The notes under the pieces are model-generated. The model saw only the letters and a program-made list of their open reading frames with translations. It searched no databases and was not told the origin of the DNA. A stretch of DNA of 7,382 bases from Selenomonadaceae bacterium. Its GTDB lineage: Bacteria > Bacillota > Negativicutes > Selenomonadales > Selenomonadaceae. Of the stretch, positions 1-6,712 are shown piece by piece; position 1 is the first letter of the stretch, and each line of letters starts with the position of its first letter. The stretch is taken from contig JAEEGN010000248.1 of assembly GCA_016280345.1 (NCBI GenBank), forward strand, positions 1-7,382, written 5' to 3'. The position numbers and the translations under genes are program-made.

Positions 1-971
1 AGGTGCCTTATCTCTCGCTCTTCAACAACGGCACCATCGCCCTGATGGTGGCCTGCCAGAGCCTGCGGCTCTCCGGCGACGTCATCACCACGCCCTTCAC
101 CTTCGCGGCGACGCCCCACGTCCTTTCCTGGAACAACATCCGGCCGATCTTCTGCGACATCGACCCGGTGACCATGAACATCGACGCCGCTCGCATCGAG
201 TCGATGATCACGCCGCAGACGACGGCCATCCTGGCGGTACACGTCTTCGGCATCCCCTGCGACGTGGCGACCATCCGGAGCGTCGCCGACAAGTACGGCC
301 TGCGGGTGGTTTACGACGCCGCCCACGTCTTCGGCGTGGAGATCGGCGGCCGCGGCATCGGCACCTTCGGCGACATCTCCATGATGAGTTTCCACGCCAC
401 CAAGCTCTACCACACGGTGGAGGGCGGCGCCCTGATGCACGGCGACGGAAACCTCAAGGCCCGCATCGACCTTCTCAAGAACTTTGGCATCAAGAACGAG
501 GAAGAAGTCGTCATGCCGGGCATCAACGGCAAGATGAACGAAGTTCAGGCGGCCATCGGCCGCATCCTGCTGGGTTACGTGGAGGCGGAGCGGGAAAAGC
601 GCCGCCGCCTGAGCGCCGTTTACGACGAGGAACTGCGGGACGTGCCCGGCATTACCCTCATGCCGAAAGCGTCAGAGGACGTGAAACTCAACTATCAGTA
701 TTACGTCATCCGCGTTGACGAAGCCGCCTTCGGCCAGAGCCGCGACTTCGTGTACGACGAATTCAAGAAATACAACGTCTTCGCCCGCAAGTATTTCCAT
801 CCGCTCTGCAGCGAGTACACCTGCTACCGGCAGCTTCCCTCGGCCCGGGCCGGCGAGCTTCCCGTGGCGGAAAAGGTGGGGCGCCAGGTCCTGTCCCTGC
901 CGATGTACGGCGGGCTCACGGCGGACGACGTGCGCCGGATCTGCGCGATCCTGCGGAGCTTTCAGCGATAA
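1..971 (+). CDS. DegT/DnrJ/EryC1/StrS-family PLP-dependent sugar aminotransferase (5' partial)
   Basis: A cytoplasmic enzyme that moves an amino group, normally from glutamate, onto a keto group of a nucleotide-linked deoxysugar using pyridoxal phosphate. About 322 codons are visible. The GTG at position 3 is an internal Val codon, because family members have several tens of residues before the Asn-Gly-Thr substrate loop (NNGTIAL, visible residues 8-14), so the true start is upstream of the window. Visible landmarks are TTPFTFAAT (29-37), VVYDAAHVFG (102-111; Asp105 should contact the pyridine nitrogen) and SFHATKLYHTVEGGA (129-143), in which Lys134 is the expected Schiff-base lysine. The FHATK-x3-T-x-EGG form resembles the VioA/FdtB branch more than WecE. 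GINGKMNEVQAAIG (174-187) is the usual subunit-interface segment. The stop is TAA at 969-971, with the acyltransferase starting 12 bases later. The family is secure; the exact sugar (3- or 4-amino) is inference. Confidence 0.93.
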   Translation, partial: VPYLSLFNNGTIALMVACQSLRLSGDVITTPFTFAATPHVLSWNNIRPIFCDIDPVTMNIDAARIESMITPQTTAILAVHVFGIPCDVATIRSVADKYGLRVVYDAAHVFGVEIGGRGIGTFGDISMMSFHATKLYHTVEGGALMHGDGNLKARIDLLKNFGIKNEEEVVMPGINGKMNEVQAAIGRILLGYVEAEREKRRRLSAVYDEELRDVPGITLMPKASEDVKLNYQYYVIRVDEAAFGQSRDFVYDEFKKYNVFARKYFHPLCSEYTCYRQLPSARAGELPVAEKVGRQVLSLPMYGGLTADDVRRICAILRSFQR

Positions 972-983
972 GGAGCAAGGGGA

Positions 984-1631
984 ATGTATGATATCGTGAT
1001 TGTCGGCGCCGGCGGCATGGGCCGGGAGTGCTGCGAAGTGGCCCAGGACGTTTACGGCGACGACAGCCGTTACCGCGTCAAGGGCTTTCTCTCCGACGTG
1101 CCGGGCGTCCTCGACGGCTTCGACGTGCCGCCGCTTCTGGGTCCCATCCGGGACTACGAAGTGCAGCCCCGGGACCGCTTCGTGCTGGCCATCGGCGACG
1201 TGCCGGGCCGCCGCAAAGTAGCGGAACAGCTTCTGGCCCGGGGCGCGAAATTCCTGCGCCTCGTCCACCCCACGGCCCACGTCTTCAAATCGGCATCCCT
1301 GGGCGAAGGCGTCATCGTCTTTCCCCAGGCCTTCGTAGGCGCCAACGCCCATATCGGTGATTACTGCCTCATCAACTGCCATGCCGGCTGCGGCCACGAC
1401 GTGATCATGGGCCGCTTCACCGAGCAGGCGCCTTACTCCACCATTTCCGGCAAGGCTAAAATCGGCGAGGAGTGCTTCTTCGCCGTCCATTCCGTCGTCG
1501 CCCCGGGCACCGTCATCGGCGACCGCGTCGTCGTCTCCCAGGGCAGCACCGTCTCCCACCGGACGCCCGACGATGCCCTGATCGCCGGCGTGCCGGGCAA
1601 ACGGCTCCGCCATATCGTGGCGAAGGTGTGA
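984..1631 (+). CDS. NeuD/PglD-type sugar O/N-acyltransferase, left-handed beta-helix
   Basis: A 215-residue protein of the usual length for the NeuD/PglD family, which transfers acetyl (or another acyl group) from CoA to a sugar amine or hydroxyl in the cytoplasm. The N-terminus is a small Rossmann-like sugar-nucleotide binding domain opening with IVGAGGMGREC (residues 5-15). From about residue 95 hexapeptide repeats form the beta-helix (SLGEGVIVFPQAFVGANAHI, then AKIGEECFFAVHSVVAPGTV). His138 in GHDV matches the catalytic base of PglD-type enzymes. The C-terminus AGVPGKRLRHI is the family's usual ending. ATG 984 is supported by AGGAG at 971-975, eight bases upstream. Adjacency to an aminotransferase suggests N-acylation of its amino-sugar product, as in the VioA/VioB and PglE/PglD pairs; O-acetylation cannot be excluded. 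The acyl donor cannot be read from the sequence. Confidence 0.93.
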   Translation: MYDIVIVGAGGMGRECCEVAQDVYGDDSRYRVKGFLSDVPGVLDGFDVPPLLGPIRDYEVQPRDRFVLAIGDVPGRRKVAEQLLARGAKFLRLVHPTAHVFKSASLGEGVIVFPQAFVGANAHIGDYCLINCHAGCGHDVIMGRFTEQAPYSTISGKAKIGEECFFAVHSVVAPGTVIGDRVVVSQGSTVSHRTPDDALIAGVPGKRLRHIVAKV

Positions 1632-1634
1632 ATC

Positions 1635-3437
1635 ATGCGCCGGCTAGGGATATTCTGCTTTCACGAGCCCCGGGGCATCGTTGACGATTACGTCCTGTAC
1701 CTTCTGGAAAGCCTCCGCCCCTTCCTGGAACGCCTGCGGATCGTCTGCAACGGGCGGCTTTCTGACGAAGGGCGCCGGAGGCTTGCCGCCTTTTCCGGCG
1801 AGATCACGGAACGCCCCAACGAAGGCTTCGACATGGGCGCCTGGCGGGCGGCGATTCTCGACGAAGGGGACCGGCTGGCATCCTATGACGAACTGCTGCT
1901 CTTCAACGATTCCTTTTACGGGCCGGTGTATCCCTGGCGAGAAGTGTTCGACGCCATGGCGGCGAAGCCGTCGCTGGATTTCTGGGGCCTCACGGTCCAC
2001 GGCCGGGCGGAGGACCCACTGAAACTCTCGCCCTACGGCTTCATTCCCGAGCATATCCAGTCGTATTTCCTGCTGATCCGGCAACGGCTGCTGCAATCGC
2101 CGGACTTTCTCACCTATTGGCGGGAACGGCGGACGGCCCGCGATTTCGAGGAAGCGGTGCTGCGCCATGAGGCCGTATTCACCCGGCACTTTGCCGACAA
2201 GGGCTTCACCTACGGCGTCTATTGCGACACCCGACCCCGGGAAAGCGGCTGCGACGTCCCCGTCAATCATTATCTGTTGTCGCAACGCCGCCTGTTGCGG
2301 GACTTCCGCTGTCCCGTCCTCAAGCGCAAAGCCCTGACCCAGCCCCGGGACTACTACCTGGATTATAATTACGGCGACGAGCCGCGCCAGAGCCTGGCCT
2401 TCATCGCCGCCCACACGGAATACGACGTTTCCCTGATCTACCGCCATCTGCTGCGGACGCGGAATGTCAGCGACGTCAAGGAAACCCTGGGACTGAACTA
2501 CGTCCTGCCGGCGGACGCCGCGCCGGAGACGCCGCTGCCGGAGGGCCGGGCGGCGGTCGTCGCCCATCTTTATTACGCCGACACCTTCGAGGAATACAGC
2601 CGCTATCTGCAAGCAATCCCGGCCGCGGTCTCCCTGTTCATCACCACCGACACCGCCGAAAAGAAAACCGCCGTCGAAACGCTGATGCGTTCGCTGGGAC
2701 GGCCGGCCGAGGTGCGGCAGGCGGACGGCCGGGGCCGTGACCTCGCGGCGCTGCTGGTGAACTGCCGCGACGTTTTCGCGCGTTATGAATACGTTTGTTT
2801 TTGCCACGACAAGAAATCGCTGCGGCCCGGGCAGCCGCTGACCACCGGCGAAGCCTTTTCCCGCCTCCTGTGGGAAAACACGCTGGCCGGCCCCGCTTAC
2901 GTCGGCCAGGTCCTGCAGGCCTTTGCCCGGGAACCGTTCCTCGGCCTTTTGGTGCCTCCGGCGCCGCACCACGGCGAATACCGCAAGCTGGCCGGGGATT
3001 ATTGGACGAACCTCTGCTACGCCGAAACCCTGAAACTGGCGGAATCGCTGGCCATCGACCCGGCCCTGGTTTCGTCCCAGGCGCCGCCGCTGGCCCTGGG
3101 CAGCTTCTTCTGGTGCCGTTCCCGGGCCCTCAAACGCCTTTGGGAAAGAGAATGGCGGTCCGGGGACTTCCCGGCGGAGCCAATGCCCAAAGACGGCACC
3201 GTCAGCCACGCCCTGGAGCGCATCTTCCCCTTCGTCGCCCAGGCGGAGGGCTATTATACCGGCTGGATGATGACCACCGGTTTCGCGGCCCAGGAGCTGG
3301 AAAACTGGCAATGCCTGGCATCGTCGGTGCCCCGGCAGGCCGTCCTCAAAGCGCTGGTCAAGCGCTACGTCCCGCACCGCTACTGGCCGTTCCTCTACCG
3401 GCTCCGGCGCCTCCTGCGCCCGTTCCTTCCCGTATAG
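1635..3437 (+). CDS. RgpF-type rhamnan synthesis protein (rhamnosyltransferase-related)
   Basis: A 600-residue protein of the rhamnan synthesis protein F family, known from streptococcal rhamnose-polysaccharide assembly and from many Gram-negative O-antigen/capsule loci. It probably adds rhamnose or a related deoxyhexose to a lipid-linked glycan at the cytoplasmic membrane face. The N-terminal half carries NEGFDMGAW (62-70), YDELLLFNDSFYGP (84-97), DFWGLT (115-120) and HIQSYFL (140-146). The C-terminal half carries AHLYYAD (310-316), DGRGRDLAALL (364-374), CFCHDKKS (388-395), GSFFWCRSRALKRL (489-502) and GTVSHALERIFPF (521-533). All are hallmark blocks of the family, and the length is typical. 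It ends in a basic, aromatic tail (YRLRRLLRPFLPV) and shows no transmembrane segment. The ATG lies 3 bases after the upstream stop, with AAGG at 1623-1626 inside the preceding gene, so translation is probably coupled. Family assignment is strong; donor, acceptor and linkage are unknown. Confidence 0.92.
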   Translation: MRRLGIFCFHEPRGIVDDYVLYLLESLRPFLERLRIVCNGRLSDEGRRRLAAFSGEITERPNEGFDMGAWRAAILDEGDRLASYDELLLFNDSFYGPVYPWREVFDAMAAKPSLDFWGLTVHGRAEDPLKLSPYGFIPEHIQSYFLLIRQRLLQSPDFLTYWRERRTARDFEEAVLRHEAVFTRHFADKGFTYGVYCDTRPRESGCDVPVNHYLLSQRRLLRDFRCPVLKRKALTQPRDYYLDYNYGDEPRQSLAFIAAHTEYDVSLIYRHLLRTRNVSDVKETLGLNYVLPADAAPETPLPEGRAAVVAHLYYADTFEEYSRYLQAIPAAVSLFITTDTAEKKTAVETLMRSLGRPAEVRQADGRGRDLAALLVNCRDVFARYEYVCFCHDKKSLRPGQPLTTGEAFSRLLWENTLAGPAYVGQVLQAFAREPFLGLLVPPAPHHGEYRKLAGDYWTNLCYAETLKLAESLAIDPALVSSQAPPLALGSFFWCRSRALKRLWEREWRSGDFPAEPMPKDGTVSHALERIFPFVAQAEGYYTGWMMTTGFAAQELENWQCLASSVPRQAVLKALVKRYVPHRYWPFLYRLRRLLRPFLPV

Positions 3438-3454
3438 CCGGCATATTCTCCGAT

Positions 3455-3459
3455 AGGAG
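3455..3459 (+). promoter_or_regulatory. Shine-Dalgarno that fixes the GT2 start at ATG 3468
   Basis: AGGAG, eight bases before ATG 3468. The competing in-frame GTG at 3459-3461 shares its first base with this site and has no purine-rich motif at proper spacing, so the ATG is the better start. It lies in the 30-base gap after the RgpF-type gene, the largest gap in the window. That gap holds no hairpin plus T-run and no promoter I can recognise. Confidence 0.8.
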
Positions 3460-3467
3460 TGACCCCG

Positions 3468-4967
3468 ATGCCCCGCGTAAGCGTCATACTGTCCTCTTAC
3501 AACCACGCAGCCTATCTGCGGGAATCCGTGAACAGCGTCCTCGCCCAGACCTTCCCGGACTTCGAGATCCTGCTGTTCGACGACGGCTCTTCCGACGACA
3601 GCGCCGCCGTCATCCGTTCCTTCGACGACCCGCGCCTCCGTCCCTTCCTGTTTGAAACGAACGGCGGCGCCAGCGAGCGTTACCGTCAGATGGTGGCCGA
3701 GGCCCGGGGGGACTACGTTGCCGTCCAGCATTCCGACGACGTCTGGGAACCGGACAAGCTGGAAAAGCAGGTGGCTTTTCTGGACGCCCATCCCGAGTAC
3801 GGCTTTTCCTTTACCTGGGTGAAGTTCATCGACGAAGAGGGGCAACCCTACGCCTGGACGGCCGACGACTTCTACCGGGAGCGGTTCCGCCAGCCGGACC
3901 GCGCCCCCGCCGAATGGCTCCGCAAGCTCTTCGACGAGGGCAACTGCTTCTGCCACCCCAGCCTGCTGATCCGACGGCCGCTTTACGGCGAACACGGGCT
4001 GTTCGCGCCCCCGGCCCTCCTGCAGCTCCCGGACCAGCTCATGTGGACGAAGCTGCTGGCCGGCGGCGAAAAACTCCACGTTGTTCCCGAGGAACTGGTG
4101 CGCTTCCGCCTGCGCCGCCGGGACGCCTTCGCCAACGTCAGCGCCGAAACGGCGGAAAACCAGTTGCGGCTGGCCTTCGAGCAGGGGGCGCTCATCGAGG
4201 CTTACGCGGCCATGCCGCCGAACCTGTTCCGGGAGGCCTTCCCGGAATATGCCGCCGATATCTTCGACGAGGATATTTCCTTCGCCCTGGCCCGGGCCGC
4301 GATGGCCGCCCCGGCGCCCGCCTTCCGGCTCTTCGGTCTGCGGACGATGGCACGGCTGCTGGGCGACGGGACGAAAGCCCGCGTCCTCCGGGAACGCTTC
4401 GGCTATGACGCGCGCTGCTTCGCCCGGGATACCGGGCAGGTGGACTGCTTCGGCCTGCGGGAACAGATGCATTTCGCCCGGATGACGCTGGTGCCGGATT
4501 ACGGCGACGGCTTCCGCCGGGAAAACGGGTGGGAGAAGGAGCAGTACGTGCGCCACGACGGCAGCTACGCGGTGTCTTTCGATTTCACGGCAGCGCGGCC
4601 GCTGCGCGGCCTCTGGTTCCTGCCCGAGCAGGGCTGGGCGCACGGGGCCCGGCTGCCGGAGGGACGACTGGCGGGCGCGCCGCTGGCGTTCTCCGCCGCG
4701 GCGGACCAACTGGACGAATATTACTTTTCCGACGACGGCGAAGTGCGCTTCTACGCCCCCTGCCGGGGCGAGGAAGGGGCGCTGTCGGCGGCGCTTTGGG
4801 GCGATATCTGGTACTTCCGCCAGCGGGACGTGCTCAACGTGTTCCGGGACCGGGGCCGGAAAATCGCCGATCTCGAGGCGCACCTGACGCAGCTTTACCG
4901 CTCTTTGAGCTGGCGCCTCACCGGGCCGCTCCGCTGGCTGCGGCGGGGGCTGCGCCGGGAATCATGA
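3468..4967 (+). CDS. Family 2 glycosyltransferase with unassigned C-terminal extension
   Basis: A 499-residue GT-A-fold glycosyltransferase acting on the cytoplasmic side of the membrane. The catalytic domain (about 1-220) opens with VSVILSSYNHAAYLRESVNS (4-23), then has LLFDDGSSDDS (35-45, nucleotide-binding Asp) and HSDDVWEPDKL (88-98, the metal-binding DxD region). PDQLMWTKLL (188-197) occupies the catalytic-base region. Residues about 225-460 match no family I can name: a helical stretch to about 340, then a Gly/aromatic-rich, probably beta-rich stretch. The C-terminus, ADLEAHLTQLYRSLSWRLTG followed by a basic tail (467-499), carries the S-W-R-L-T motif often seen at the ends of polysaccharide GTs. 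An in-frame GTG at 3459 would add three residues, but its first base is the last base of the AGGAG Shine-Dalgarno; ATG 3468 is eight bases after that site and is preferred. Sugar specificity is unknown. Confidence 0.92.
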   Translation: MPRVSVILSSYNHAAYLRESVNSVLAQTFPDFEILLFDDGSSDDSAAVIRSFDDPRLRPFLFETNGGASERYRQMVAEARGDYVAVQHSDDVWEPDKLEKQVAFLDAHPEYGFSFTWVKFIDEEGQPYAWTADDFYRERFRQPDRAPAEWLRKLFDEGNCFCHPSLLIRRPLYGEHGLFAPPALLQLPDQLMWTKLLAGGEKLHVVPEELVRFRLRRRDAFANVSAETAENQLRLAFEQGALIEAYAAMPPNLFREAFPEYAADIFDEDISFALARAAMAAPAPAFRLFGLRTMARLLGDGTKARVLRERFGYDARCFARDTGQVDCFGLREQMHFARMTLVPDYGDGFRRENGWEKEQYVRHDGSYAVSFDFTAARPLRGLWFLPEQGWAHGARLPEGRLAGAPLAFSAAADQLDEYYFSDDGEVRFYAPCRGEEGALSAALWGDIWYFRQRDVLNVFRDRGRKIADLEAHLTQLYRSLSWRLTGPLRWLRRGLRRES

Positions 4968-5005
4968 CGGATTTGGCGGGGATGGAACGTGAACGTTTGG
5001 GATAA
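4964..5005 (+). other. 13-codon minicistron bridging stop of one GT and start of the next
   Basis: An ATG at 4964-4966 overlaps the TGA stop (4965-4967) of the upstream GT2 in an ATGA arrangement. It opens a frame of 13 codons (MTDLAGMERERLG) ending at TAA 5003-5005, past the GTG start (4989) of the downstream GT2 and out of frame with it. It has only a poorly placed GGGA (4957-4960) as a possible ribosome site. It could carry reinitiating ribosomes across the gap, or it could be chance; translation is unproven. Confidence 0.2.
4978..4982 (+). promoter_or_regulatory. Weak Shine-Dalgarno before GTG start at 4989
   Basis: GGGGA, six bases before the GTG start of the tandem GT2. It is less canonical than the sites of the neighbouring genes and is paired with a non-ATG start, so this gene may be translated less efficiently than its neighbours or depend on coupling to the upstream gene. 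It is the only purine-rich candidate in the 21-base gap. Confidence 0.55.
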
Positions 5006-6710
5006 ATGCCGGGAGGCGTACCGGCAGGGCGGACTGCCCTACCTGCTGGAAAAGATCTGGCAGAAGCTCCGCGGCACCGGCGGCGGTAACCTCTACGAGC
5101 GGGAGCGGCTGGCCGAAGCGCCGGCCTACGGCGCCTGGCTCGCCGCCCGCCGCCCCGGGGAAGCCGAGCGGGAACGGCAGCGACGCTTCGTGTTCCCGAA
5201 GGCGCCGTTCTTCAGCATCGTCGTCCCCGTCTATAACACGAAACCGCGCTACCTCGAAGCGTTGGTGCAATCCATCCGGGCCCAGACCTACGAAAACTGG
5301 GAACTGATCCTCGCCGACGGCGCCAGCCCCGAACCGGCGACGCGGGCCTGCCTGCAATCCCTCGCCGGGAGCGACCGTCGCCTGCGCGTCGAATGGCTGC
5401 CGGCCAACGAGGGGATTTCCGGCAATACGAACCGGGGCATCCGGGCCGCCGGCGGCGACTATATCGTCTTTTCCGACCACGACGACCTCTGGGAGCCCGA
5501 CGCCCTGTTCGAGATCGCCCGGGCCATCGACGCCACGGGCGCCCAATGCGTCTATACCGACGAGGACAAGCTGCAGGGCGATACCATGACCTTCTACGAA
5601 CCCCATCAGAAGCCGGGCCCCTCTCCGGAAACGCTGCGCTCCTGCAACTTCGTCTGCCATCTGATGGCGGCCGCCCGTCCGCTGCTGGAAAAAGCGGGGC
5701 TCCTCGATCCCCGCTTCGACGGCTCCCAGGACCACGAGCTGACGCTGCGCCTCTGGGACGCCACCGACAAGATTACCCACGTCCCTAAAGTTCTCTACCA
5801 CTGGCGGCAATTCGGTCAATCCATGTCCAAGCAGCATTTGGAGCGGTGCCAGGCGGCGGGGCGCCTGGCCGTGAAGGAACATCTGGCCCGGCACGGCCTG
5901 ACCGGCGAAGTCTCGCAGGATTGCGGCTACCGGGTGCGCTACGACGTGCCGCCCGACGCCACCGTCTCCGTCATCTTCGGCCCGCCGGAGAACGGCACCG
6001 ACCTGTTGGCGGCGGCCGCCGCGCTGCAGGAAAAGACCACCCATCCGATACGGGAATTCCTGCTGATCGCTCCCCCTCCCCCGTCCGGCGCCCCTGAAGG
6101 CGTGCGGTTCCTGCCGCCGCGCCCCGGGGAATCCCCCTTTGCCGCCCTGAACCGGGCCGCCCGCGAAGCCGCCGGGGACTATCTGCTGTTCCTGGACGCG
6201 CGGTTGACGCCCCTCGACGCCGGCTGGCTCGCCGAGCTCCTGATGTTCGCCCAACAGAGCGGGATCGGCGCCGTGGGCGGGAAATTGCTCTATCCCGGCG
6301 GGGAACGCATTTTCGCCACGAATTACTGTCTGTTTCCCGGCGGCGTTGTCCGGGAATTCCAGGGCCACAGCGTGCACCGCCTGGGAACGGCGGCGCGGGA
6401 GCTCCTGGCCCGGAACGTATCGGCCGTCCCCGGCCAGCTCCTGCTGCTGAAGAAAGCGGATTTCACCCTGGCCGGGGGCTTTGACGAAGGCTACCGCCGC
6501 CAGCTCGGCGATGCCGATCTCTGCCTGCGCCTTGCCGCGCTGGGCCGCCGCCACGTCTATACCCCCTTTGCCGTCCTGGCGTTCACCTCCCTGGAAGGGG
6601 ACGCCCCCCTGGACGACCGCCCGGACTGCGCGCGCTTTCGCCGCTGCTGGCCGGACGCGGACCACGACCTTTACTGCCAGCGTTCCTGGCGGGACGAAAC
6701 GGAGGACTGA
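4989..6710 (+). CDS. Tandem double-domain family 2 glycosyltransferase (second domain degenerate)
   Basis: A 573-residue protein resembling the large O-antigen GT2 proteins with two GT-A domains. An N-terminal basic, amphipathic segment (1-30) is followed by a Y-x2-W lead-in (47-50). Domain 1 (about 74-280) looks catalytic: FSIVVPVYNT (75-84), ADGAS (109-113), FSDHDDLWEPDAL (161-173, DxD), YTDEDKL (189-195), GSQDHELTLRLWD (245-257) and VLYHWRQFGQS (268-278). Domain 2 (about 324-535) keeps the fold signatures AAGDYLLFLDA (394-404), GAVGGKLLYPGGER (427-440) and GGFDEGYRRQLGDADLCLRL (496-515), but lacks the usual nucleotide and metal aspartates. The start is GTG: no ATG or GTG lies between the in-frame TGA at 4965 and this codon, and the next Met is far inside domain 1. 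GGGGA at 4978-4982 is a modest Shine-Dalgarno. It probably extends the glycan chain; substrate unknown. Confidence 0.91.
   Translation: MNVWDKCREAYRQGGLPYLLEKIWQKLRGTGGGNLYERERLAEAPAYGAWLAARRPGEAERERQRRFVFPKAPFFSIVVPVYNTKPRYLEALVQSIRAQTYENWELILADGASPEPATRACLQSLAGSDRRLRVEWLPANEGISGNTNRGIRAAGGDYIVFSDHDDLWEPDALFEIARAIDATGAQCVYTDEDKLQGDTMTFYEPHQKPGPSPETLRSCNFVCHLMAAARPLLEKAGLLDPRFDGSQDHELTLRLWDATDKITHVPKVLYHWRQFGQSMSKQHLERCQAAGRLAVKEHLARHGLTGEVSQDCGYRVRYDVPPDATVSVIFGPPENGTDLLAAAAALQEKTTHPIREFLLIAPPPPSGAPEGVRFLPPRPGESPFAALNRAAREAAGDYLLFLDARLTPLDAGWLAELLMFAQQSGIGAVGGKLLYPGGERIFATNYCLFPGGVVREFQGHSVHRLGTAARELLARNVSAVPGQLLLLKKADFTLAGGFDEGYRRQLGDADLCLRLAALGRRHVYTPFAVLAFTSLEGDAPLDDRPDCARFRRCWPDADHDLYCQRSWRDETED
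6701..6705 (+). promoter_or_regulatory. Shine-Dalgarno of the GT4-like gene, inside the upstream gene
   Basis: GGAGG, seven bases before ATG 6713, contained in the last codons of the tandem GT2 gene (its TGA is 6708-6710). It supports the start of the 3'-partial gene and indicates coupled translation of the two transferases. Confidence 0.8.
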
Positions 6711-6712
6711 GG

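Noticed and set aside
3..5. GTG as the start of the aminotransferase
   Set aside because: Family members have more sequence before the NNGT loop and no Shine-Dalgarno can be seen; the gene is cut by the window edge.
672..1613. 313-codon minus-strand open frame
   Set aside because: Antisense shadow over the aminotransferase end and the acyltransferase; no domain, and bounded by a sense TCA codon.
2364..2369. TATAAT, a perfect -10-like hexamer
   Set aside because: It lies inside the RgpF-type gene as part of Asp-Tyr-Asn-Tyr codons, and the expected -35 position (about 2341-2346, AGCCCC) has no match, so it is not a supported promoter.
3438..3467. Largest intergenic gap as a terminator or promoter
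   Set aside because: Thirty bases with no convincing inverted repeat, T-run or -35/-10 pair; only the Shine-Dalgarno is supported.
2795..3655. 286-codon plus-strand open frame overlapping two genes
   Set aside because: It is out of frame with both the RgpF-type gene and the GT2. The Pro/Arg/Ala-rich translation is typical of GC-rich shadow frames, and both overlapped genes have clear family motifs there.
1644..4883. 1079-codon minus-strand open frame
   Set aside because: It runs in codon register with two well-supported sense genes and crosses their gap. Its translation is a biased mix of Gly, Arg, Ala, Gln, His and Val without any recognisable domain.
6072..6082. CCCCCTCCCCC tract as a phase-variation site
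   Set aside because: The C runs are only five bases each and interrupted by T, too short for typical slippage switching; the frame is intact.
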